Shown here: in pieces, positions 31,630 through 39,206 of the stretch | Layout: each line of letters opens with the position of its first letter | Numbering within the stretch: the first letter of the stretch is position 1 | Source: Cylindrodendrum hubeiense | Taxonomy: Eukaryota; Ascomycota; Sordariomycetes; Hypocreales; Nectriaceae | Direction of reading: 5' to 3' | DNA length: 39,206 nt | Assembly (NCBI GenBank): GCA_014621425.1 | Contig: JAANBB010000383.1 | Location: forward strand, 1 to 39,206 | Translations under genes and position numbers: made by a program | The notes under the pieces: model-generated | Told to the model about the DNA's origin: nothing | The model's input: only the letters and a program-made list of their open reading frames with translations | The model's database searches: none

Positions 31630-33393
31630 ACATCGGCGGTGCATCTAGAACTGTAGAATTACTGTCCATTCGTTAGCAGCTGTTCATCTTGGCGGGCACA
31701 CCGATTGACCGAGGCTTGAATTGGCATCATCTTCTCTTGCGGGCTGGGTTCCTCGAGGCTTTTTTGGGTTTCGACTGCTAGACGCGGTCGGCCCTCACTG
31801 TCGGCGACAAACTTCGACGACAACAAATCACCTTTCCTCACCTGTATAAAAATCCTTAATCGACATACTCCCTTGTTTCAATCGACAAGTTTCTATGAGG
31901 ATACAACAACCGGCGCGGCATGAGAAAGACCGATACCAATTTCTTCTGTCTTGGTTATATTGTTTTTGCGACATATCAAATACCTAGGTTTCTGTGTCTG
32001 CTTCTCGAGTTGAGGCTGTCCGACACGAATGGGGCGTTTTCCGTGGTTTTGCATTTCAAGACGACATTGCATAGGTGTTTGATGGACGTGGACGGGTTTC
32101 TGATTTCGGCATCTATATTTGTTTCATGGGAAGCAACGGTGGCTCCCAGTACTAACCAAAATGTCTTCTTCTCATCACGGTTATGGGTTCATGAAGTCAC
32201 CAAGAGAAAAAGAAACACATAGAAGGAGTGCTTTTCACGAGCGGGGATTCGGGTGTTTATTGTCTGGTCGCATCTTGGGAACTATTTGGGTGGTGGTCGG
32301 AATCGAGACGAACGGTGTCATGTTTTTGCAACATCTCCGAGTGGGAGAGGTCTGCTGGGTATTACGGGGAGTTGGTCGAATTTTCGGTTTGATCTCGCTG
32401 CTGCAAACGAACGGGAAAAGGGTTTTGTCCGATTCTTCCTTCTTTGTACCATTCTGGGACAGCCTACATATTTGTCCTCTTATTTTGTCTTTTTTCTTTT
32501 TTTTTTTATTTGTCACTTGGTCACATTCCCGAGCGGGGGACGGTCACATTTGGCGGTGGTTTTTGAAGCGTTGCTGGTTGTCTCGTCCGGGAAGATAGTG
32601 TTTGCTCTCTCCCTTGCAAGCATCTGGAGTGACGGTGGCGGGTATGATATGATCTAAGTTGTGGGTCGGTTTTTGGGATCAATGGGCCCTCGAGCCTGGT
32701 TTTGCAATGGGTAACAGCGGATGTGGCTATTGTTAACTGGGAATTGGCGCTGTATGGTTGCTATGTTGCGGCTTGAGAGCTGCGAGACGAGAATACACGA
32801 TGTTCAAACACTTACTACGATGTTCCACTTTGCGATGTACTTTGGCCTGACTGTACAACTAAAACCATGTACCTAGTACGTGACTCGGAGTGATGCCGAA
32901 CTCAATGCAGGTCGCTGTTACAAAGCACGAATACAGCTTGCCAAAACAGTGGACACATGCGTAATGCTCAGCCATGTGTGCGACTACTACTCCATCAATC
33001 TGCCACGATGACCAGTAGGGCAGAAGCATAATGTCATTTGGATTCTTCCATTCGCCAATCCTTATCAATTGTGCTAAGAAAAGTGTCCTTGTCGACCGAG
33101 GAAGTAATGATCTGACATATTCGGAGAGGCGGGGAGTATCTAACCAGGATAATGACGATGATGGTGACGTCACAACATGTAAGTGATGACTTGATGGAAC
33201 CCTCAGTTGACGATGGAGGAGGGGATTGAAATGCTATTTTTGATTTCAGTATCCAGTCATTTATCTCCCATCTCCTACTTCTCATCTCGTTTCTCTAACT
33301 TGGGATAATAATTACCGTTCTTTCTCAATTACGATTCCTGCAGACCAATTCTATTTTTACGACGATATCTCATACATCAAAAGCCACGACAAG
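31630..33393. other. Intergenic region and promoter of the small mitochondrial-type gene
   Basis: About 1.8 kb, AT-richer than the flanks, presumably beginning with the 3' UTR of the upstream gene. It contains a T-rich tract at 32489-32508 and a perfect CRE palindrome at 33165-33172. Frames at 31920-32222 and 32119-32598 have no family-like features. Confidence 0.5.
33165..33172. promoter_or_regulatory. Perfect CRE site (TGACGTCA)
   Basis: The consensus ATF/CREB bZIP palindrome lies 222 bp upstream of the ATG at 33394. In fungi, Atf1-type factors bind this element in stress-responsive promoters. Site occupancy is inferred. Confidence 0.45.
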
Positions 33394-33816
33394 ATGATGT
33401 CAGCGAGAACAATGATGGCAGTGCGCTCTGCGCGCATGAGCAGCATCATGGTTGGACGGGGACTCTCCATGTCGACGTCCGCGAGACTCGGCCTGAAGGA
33501 GTCATCAAGCCGTAAGCATTCCTTCCGCCCATCGTCGCTTTCCAGCAAAGCCTCGTTTCCAATCTGAAACAACATGCTGACGCTGTGGGCAGAAACAAAC
33601 GAGGACTACGACCGCCACAAGCAGGATTCGCTCGCCAAGCAGAAAAAGGGCGCCGCCCACTGGAAGCCCGAGCTCGCGTCGGACAGCGAGGAGGCCGTCC
33701 GGGCGGATCGGGCTGCGAAGACTGGCGCTGAGGACTTGAAAGACTTGCAGGAGCGAACGAAGAAGGCGGCAGAGGAGACTTCAAGGGCAGGGACGAGTAT
33801 GAAGGATAACATGTAA
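33394..33816 (+). CDS. Small, probably mitochondrial, charged helical protein, 113 aa
   Basis: Exon 1 is 33394-33511 and exon 2 is 33593-33816; the 81-nt intron (33512-33592) runs GTAAGC...CAG. The first ~33 residues are rich in M, R, S and A, with basic residues and almost no acids (SARTMMAVRSARMSSIMVGR), as in a mitochondrial presequence. The mature part is highly charged and helical: YDRHKQDSLAKQKKGAAHW, KPELASDSEEAVRADR, then DLKDLQERTKKAAEE. This pattern (short presequence, RHK.....KQK.G..HW...LAS.SEE..KADR) recurs in small fungal proteins that I recognise as a family without an assigned function. Two adjacent ATGs (33394 and 33397) could each start it. It lies 709 bp upstream of the mitochondrial SAM carrier on the same strand. 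Confidence 0.8.
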
Positions 33817-34525
33817 AGTGCTCCTCTTGTATATAAGAATTGCAATCCATGAACATGAACTGGGGAATCACCAGAAGATGCTGTGGAGAGCATCACCAAC
33901 TCGCTAAAAATGCCTTGAGTTACAAATGATTGCATGTGTGAGGGGTTGTGAAACTTTGGTATTGTGAACCCTGTATTTGGTGTGAAACTGGGCTTTCCGT
34001 TGTTTTCTTGGTCGTGTTCTGTGCCAGTTAATGACTGATATGTGATTGAAGATTAACAAGATGAATATCACAAATGTCGAGTCAACAATACTTAAATCCA
34101 CATCCATTCACAACCAACCTTATCAACCCAAATTAATTACTTTAATCAACTTTTCAGATTATTAAATCAACCGTTAAAACCAACAGATAACCCAGGAATA
34201 TGGCAAATCTCTCTGAGTGTCTGTCTAAATGATACAGGGTAGCTGGCACCTCCGCTGGCACGCGACACAGCGCACACGCTTATCGATAAGCCACCGAGCT
34301 CCTCCTCGGGCGCCCTCAACACCATACAAATTTCCGCCGACCTCGGTCTCCGATGCCGAACGACTCCTCGTCCGTCCGTCGCCAGCCGCGCTCGTCTTCA
34401 ATTCCCTCAGCCGCCGCGTCAATCCTCCGGCCCCCTCCTCTCTCCATCCATCCTCGCCGCAGGATTCCTCCCCCCCTCTTCGTCCGCCTCATCGCATCCG
34501 CCGAAGCAACCCGCCCGCTCCAGCC
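33817..34525. other. Intergenic region, promoter of the SAM carrier
   Basis: About 700 bp: an AT-rich 3' flank of the preceding gene, then from about 34240 a C-rich leader. The carrier frame is open for 99 codons upstream of the chosen ATG, but that part is leader-like sequence rich in P, S and R. Confidence 0.5.
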
Positions 34526-35374
34526 ATGGCCTCGACGAACCCGCCCTTCCAATCCGCCCTGCTCGCGGGCGCCCTCGCCGGCACCACCGTCGACCTCTCG
34601 CTCTTCCCGCTCGACACCCTCAAGACGCGCCTGCAGTCGTCGGCCGGGTTTTTCCCCTCCGGCGGCTTCTCGGGCATCTACCGCGGCATCGGGTCCGCCG
34701 TCGTCGGGTCCGCCCCGGGCGCCGCCTTCTTCTTCTGCACCTACGAGTCCGTCAAGGGCCTGCTCGCCGACCGCCTGCCCCGCGGCGACGGCCAGCCCGC
34801 ATGGCACGGCCCCGTCACCCACATGCTCGCCGCCAGCGCCGGTGAGATTGCCGCCTGTTCCATCCGTGTGCCCACCGAGGTTATAAAGCAGCGCGCCCAG
34901 GCCGGCCACCACGGAGGTTCGTCCGGAGCGGCCCTGCGCGCCGTCCTCGGCCGCTACGGCACCCACGGCTTGACCGCCATGTGGCGCGAGCTGTACCGTG
35001 GCTGGGGCATCACTGTGTTCCGTGAGGTGCCCTTCACCGTCATCCAATTCCCGCTGTGGGAGGCTATGAAGTCGTGGGGCCGACGGCGGCGCGGTGGGCT
35101 GGAGGTCTCCGCCGGTGAGAGCGCCTTATACGGAAGCATGGCTGGTGGCGTAGCGGCTGCCTTGACAACGCCTTTGGATGTGCTCAAGACTCGCGTTATG
35201 CTCTCCAAAGAGCGGGTGTCAGTGGCCGAGGTGTTCGGGCGGTTAGCCCGAGAGGAGGGCGCCCGGCCGTTCTTTGCCGGCATCGTGCCGCGAGTGACTT
35301 GGATTTCCATCGGAGGCGCCATCTTCCTGGGGAGTTACCAATGGGCCATCAACACCATGCACGGGCAAGCGTGA
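34526..35374 (+). CDS. PET8: Mitochondrial S-adenosylmethionine carrier (PET8/SAM5 type), 282 aa
   Basis: An intronless frame starting at ATG 34526 in a good context (GCCATGG), giving the usual carrier length of about 280 residues. Three repeats carry the signatures FPLDTLKTRLQ (27-37), RVPTEVIKQRAQ (114-125) and TPLDVLKTRVM (215-225). The second, with PTEVIK, and the segment FREVPFTVIQFPLWE (165-179) are characteristic of SAM carriers. It imports cytosolic SAM into the matrix in exchange for S-adenosylhomocysteine. There SAM feeds methylation of tRNA, rRNA and proteins, ubiquinone synthesis, and biotin and lipoate synthesis. A run of Arg (RRRRGG, about 187-191) marks a loop between repeats 2 and 3. 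The gene converges with the WDR48-like gene, leaving 327 bp between stops. Confidence 0.95.
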   Translation: MASTNPPFQSALLAGALAGTTVDLSLFPLDTLKTRLQSSAGFFPSGGFSGIYRGIGSAVVGSAPGAAFFFCTYESVKGLLADRLPRGDGQPAWHGPVTHMLAASAGEIAACSIRVPTEVIKQRAQAGHHGGSSGAALRAVLGRYGTHGLTAMWRELYRGWGITVFREVPFTVIQFPLWEAMKSWGRRRRGGLEVSAGESALYGSMAGGVAAALTTPLDVLKTRVMLSKERVSVAEVFGRLAREEGARPFFAGIVPRVTWISIGGAIFLGSYQWAINTMHGQA

Positions 35375-35701
35375 AATACCAAAGGCATGGGAAATAATAC
35401 ACAAAGCACATGTACGATATGATCAATGAGGGGCTAAAATAAGGGAGAGCGTGCAAAAAGAGGATATAGATAGAGGCCGCTTTTGGTCGTAACGCTATGT
35501 ACAAATTACGCTGTAGGGGGCATTTGACCTATGTACAAATGTATATAGAAAAGATCAAGGAGCACGCTTTGAAGAGGACAGGGCCAGACAGGCTTCATCT
35601 CGACAAGTACAAGATAAAGGCAGGAGTACCGACAAAGAAGAGACAACGCATGGTGAGATGGGCAGGGGATCCCACCATCGAAACCCAGCGCACTCGCCTC
35701 A
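35375..35701. other. Convergent 3' UTR region
   Basis: 327 bp between the stop codons of two convergent genes. The 3' UTRs probably meet or overlap. No other feature is seen. Confidence 0.6.
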
Positions 35702-38700
35702 TCACGGTGCTTGGGCGTCGGGAGTCGCTTCTGAAGCGGCGGCGGGTGGTTCCGGGGCTTCCACTTCCTCAGCGGGCTTCAGGACCGGAGACGGCGGGAA
35801 TGGTCGGAGCTCCCTGCGGCCGTTGGACTTGTAGTGGAGAACGATATCGCTGCCACCCTTCCAGAGGTGTGTGCGGAGGGCTGCCAGACTGGTCATGGGA
35901 GATAACAACTAGTATTGGGGTTAGATATCGTGGGATAGAAGGGATAATTCGGACGGAATAAAACATACCTGATCGTTACAGTAAAGTTCCAAGTATTCTT
36001 CTGGCTTGAGCTCGTCCGTCTCAGGCTCATCTTCAAGCGGGGGCTCGACCCTCTCGGCGACGTATGCTAGGATCTTCTTGACACGTAGCATGCGGTTGGC
36101 ATTGAGCCTGTTGTTTCCGTCTGCAGAAGAAATGGCTGGTATGCTATCGTCCACGGGGTACAACACGAACGAAACCTTGACGGGCTCCTTGAACGGCAAC
36201 ACGTTCTGCAAGAGGACGTCGCCAAGCCACATGGGAGCCTTCTGCTCGATAAATTCCGCATCTTGGCCGACGTGCTGAACAGTTCCCTGATAGATATTGG
36301 CACTGCCGCCTGAAGTCTCCTCCTGGATAACTACCTTGGTTCCGGGTGGGAGCTTCAGGACGGGCGTATCGTTGGGCAAGCTAGGCACCACACCAGTTTC
36401 GACAAGCTTTTCAGGATTCTCAGCCAGTTGCTTGTCATACTCCTGGCGAATCTTCTGGATCACGCCAAAGAAGCTGTCGTCGACTTCCTTATCATGGACG
36501 GACGAGGACTCAGATTCCTCAGCCTTCTCTTCCACGATGACGGGCTTTTCTTGGGTGGCTTGCGATGCTGACCGTCCCAACTTCTTGGTTCCGAAAGACA
36601 TCCGGAACTTCTTGCCGAACGGTGTGCTCGGAGACTTGCCATTGTCGGCCTTTTCCTTCTCCTTGTCGGCGTCTTTGCCGTCGGTGGAAGTCTTGGCCTC
36701 GGCATCCGCTGCAGGTGTTTGTGGCGCTACAGCTGGTTTCCCAATCCCCTCTACTGGGTTGATCGAGCTCGTGAAGTAATCTTCCCTGTCCACAGATTGG
36801 CGACTAGCGTGTGAAGCTCGCTTCTCGAGTGGACTCATGGGAGCAGATAGAGAGTCCTCCGGGACACCCGGTAGGGGCGGCTGGGCAATCGTGGAGGGCC
36901 CAGGGGTTGCGAGACCGATTGCTAGACCTGGCGTGATTGGGGGATATTGCCCACTGGCCCTTGGAGTTGTGACCTGGTCGGGGTTTTCCCAGCCTGGAAT
37001 TGTCGATGTTGGGAGTGTTATCGACATCGGTGCACTAGCAGCCGCAGCTGCAGCCGCAGCCTGTCTCGCCTCAACGCCCTCGTTCAGTTTTTGTCGGTGG
37101 GCCTCATCACGCCTGATTTCCTCATCAATCAAATCAGCAAACAGATACCGAAGAATCCATTTCCCTAGGCTAACTAGACGGGTTCGTTAGTTTTGTCTCA
37201 TCGTTAACTGGGGATAACTCGCGTACTTCGCTGGTCTTCCCTGAATTCAACGGGTTCCTCTAGCTCAAGTTCATCGGCGTAAACCTCAGCGTCAAAGCAA
37301 TTAAACGGCTCCAGCACTACAGTAAGGTTACCAGAACTGAGATCGATTGAACACCAAGGTGCCACTGCTTCAACAGTGTTTACAATATTCTCCACATCTT
37401 CAAGATGTTGCTTTCCAAAACTTTGGATAGGTTTGCACTGCCTCAGTTAGTAAAAAGTTGCGAATAGGCTTCCTCGGTCGAAATACCTTGATGAGATCCC
37501 AGAGCAACACATCGCCAGCCGTGTCCAGTGTCAATACCCGTCTCCTATCGTTGAGTAGCATGTGCTTCAGGAGGCCAAACTGGCCCTCAATGGTCTCTTC
37601 GGGCTGATCATGAACTGGCTTAATTTCAGGATCGGGATGGTCCACTACGACCTCTGACCCCTTTCGCGTCATAGTCTCACTGACTGACTTGGTGTCGGGG
37701 TCCGGAGCGCTTCGGGTTGGGAACACAGCCGCGGCGGAGACGCGCAGGATGGACTCGGCGGGGATCTCTTTCTTGTTGGAGGTTCCGTTAACAGCTGGAG
37801 GAGAGGATTCGCGTGGCCTATTCGAGGCGTTGGATGTGGCTCTTTGGTGTCGGAACGACTCAGGGAGCTGGATGTTGATATCGGTATCGATGTCCTCCCA
37901 TCGGTTGATAGAAGATCGGTTTGTTGCCGTCCATATGTGGCCACCAGCGGCAACAACCTTGCTCACACCAATGTGCTCCTGAGCAACCGCGAGACTGAGA
38001 CCGTCGTCCATGTCCTCGAGACTTCCTCGTACGTCTGTCTTGGCAACCAAGCCTGAGCGATCCGTACTATAAAAGATTCCGAGTCGTGGGTCATCCGAGA
38101 AAAGAGACCAGATACTCTCATCGTGCATGGTAAATGTGTACATGCACCGTCCTCCCTTGACACTCCACATCTTGATCGTCTTGTCAGCGCTGGCACTGAT
38201 AATAGTATCACCGGCGTCGTCAATGAGGATAGCCCGGATGTTGTCGACATGGCCGACGAGCTTAGAGACCTTGGAGCCGGTTCGAGGGTCGTACAACCGC
38301 ACTATCTTCTCTGGACCGCCGCTAGCCACGATGTTGCGGCCGACCCGGAGAGCGTAGACGGAGCCCTTCTCCGCAATGTCGTCACCCTTGACGTCAATCT
38401 CGAGAGTTTTGCCTCCACCATTGATGTCCCAGAGACAAATCTTGCGATCGAGGCCACCGGATGCGATCCAATTCACTCCCATGTCGGCGGGAGGGGTTGC
38501 GACGCACTTGACATAGTCTGCATGCTCTCCAATTGTCTCGGCTTGGGTGCTGTTCGTTTCGGAATGCGGCCGCCATATCTTGACTGTCAGATCAGAGGAG
38601 GCAGAGACGAGGGCGGTGTTGTTGTGGGCGAGGGCAATGTCGTTGATCCAGTGCATGTGAGCATGGGTCTGGGCGCGGAACTTGGTCGTAGGCTTGGGTC

Positions 38701-39098
38701 TGGCCTTGGTCTTGTCGTCGGTCTTTTCGTCGGATGAGGGAGTGGAATCGATGACATCGCTGCGGCGCTTGAGGTCAAGGTTCAGGTCCCAGGCGCATAC
38801 TATGCCGTCTCGGCCGCCGGAGTAGCTGTGGGAGGCCGTAGAGTCAGTATTGTGTCTGGAAAGGTCCGGGTGGTCGGGCATGAGTGGGCTTACAGAATGG
38901 CGTTGTCGCTGTCCACTGCGAGGCCATTGACGCCTAGGCGATGGCCGCCATCGGAGGATTTGGCATTCTCGAGAACTGCGACAGGCGGTCAGCATCATAG
39001 GATCGCCTCGGAATGGCGTGTCCCAAGTTGAGGTCATTGTACTGGGCCACAGGAGCTCTCTTACCATAGCTGATTCTCTGGCGCGCCTTCTTGGCCAT
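35702..39098 (-). CDS. WDR48: WDR48/DUF1-like WD40 protein, deubiquitinase cofactor family, 1025 aa
   Basis: Six exons: 39098-39065, 38975-38894, 38825-37487, 37437-37227, 37173-35969 and 35908-35702. Introns are 89, 68, 49, 53 and 60 nt, and phase is kept throughout. The start [15 protein letters not shown] is typical of the family. WD40 repeats fill about the first 400 residues ([55 protein letters not shown]). Another WD-like repeat with [12 protein letters not shown] precedes [17 protein letters not shown] and [18 protein letters not shown], then [22 protein letters not shown]. The C-terminus ([55 protein letters not shown]) is the ubiquitin-like/DUF3337 region. Relatives are human WDR48/UAF1, yeast Duf1 and fission yeast Bun107, which bind and activate USP-type deubiquitinases. 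A linker of about 200 residues is low-complexity, with an Ala run encoded near 37040-37070. Confidence 0.93.
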
Positions 39099-39206
39099 GG
39101 CGGAGGGGGAAGGCGGAGAGGGATGGGCATGCGCTGGCCGGGGCGTGCAGAGAGTCGGACGAAGGTAGGACAAGCGACGGGCAGGCGCAGGGAGAGGCGA
39201 TCACGG
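39099..39206 (-). promoter_or_regulatory. Upstream region of the WDR48-like gene (partial)
   Basis: 108 bp upstream of the start codon up to the window edge. On the minus strand it is C-rich and includes an open frame in phase with the gene, but the family motif begins at the ATG at 39098, so this is taken as leader. Confidence 0.5.

Overview
The window is nuclear DNA of a filamentous ascomycete (Pezizomycotina, most likely a Sordariomycete). The evidence is GC-rich coding sequence, short GT..AG introns (48-237 nt, several with a CTAAC-like branch point), pyrimidine-rich leaders, and recognisable fungal families: a LaeA-like methyltransferase, cyclin C/SSN8, a Ca2+-regulated mitochondrial carrier, a PET8-type SAM carrier, and a WDR48/DUF1-type WD40 protein. 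Exon structures below were built by reading splice sites by hand and checking that reading phase is kept through every junction. No database search was possible, so family names rest on recognised motifs.

Layout. 1-1085 (+): 3' end of a coiled-coil protein. 1086-4255: gene-free, with a decamer tandem repeat and a tRNA-like relic. 4256-5089 (+): zinc-finger-like protein. 5090-7290: no supportable gene. 7291-9414 (-): TilS-type tRNA(Ile)-lysidine synthetase. 9415-11654: divergent promoter region with short repeats. 11655-13457 (+): BTB/POZ protein. 14085-16416 (-): single-pass membrane protein with a beta-repeat C-terminus. 16417-18265: gene-free, ending in an AT-rich island. 18266-19637 (-): LaeA-like methyltransferase in eight exons. 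20682-23030 (-): EF-hand mitochondrial carrier. 23852-24893 (+): cyclin C, divergent from the carrier. 24894-30939: a 6-kb gene-free stretch. 30940-31571 (+): small conserved-looking protein whose stop codon runs straight into a strong hairpin. 33394-33816 (+): small, probably mitochondrial protein. 34526-35374 (+): mitochondrial SAM carrier. 35702-39098 (-): WDR48-like protein, convergent with the SAM carrier.

Taken together this looks like an ordinary housekeeping region. Four of the twelve genes point to mitochondria (TilS, the Ca2+-dependent carrier, the SAM carrier, the small basic-leader protein), but they are interspersed on both strands and show no operon-like or cluster organisation. 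There is no secondary-metabolite cluster around the LaeA-like gene, and I saw no transposon ORF, rRNA gene, intact tRNA gene or CRISPR array. The most unusual signals are the long hairpin abutting the stop codon at 31571, the 6-kb gene desert upstream of that same gene, several phased 10/11-bp tandem repeats in non-coding DNA, and a phase-neutral 48-nt intron in the carrier gene.
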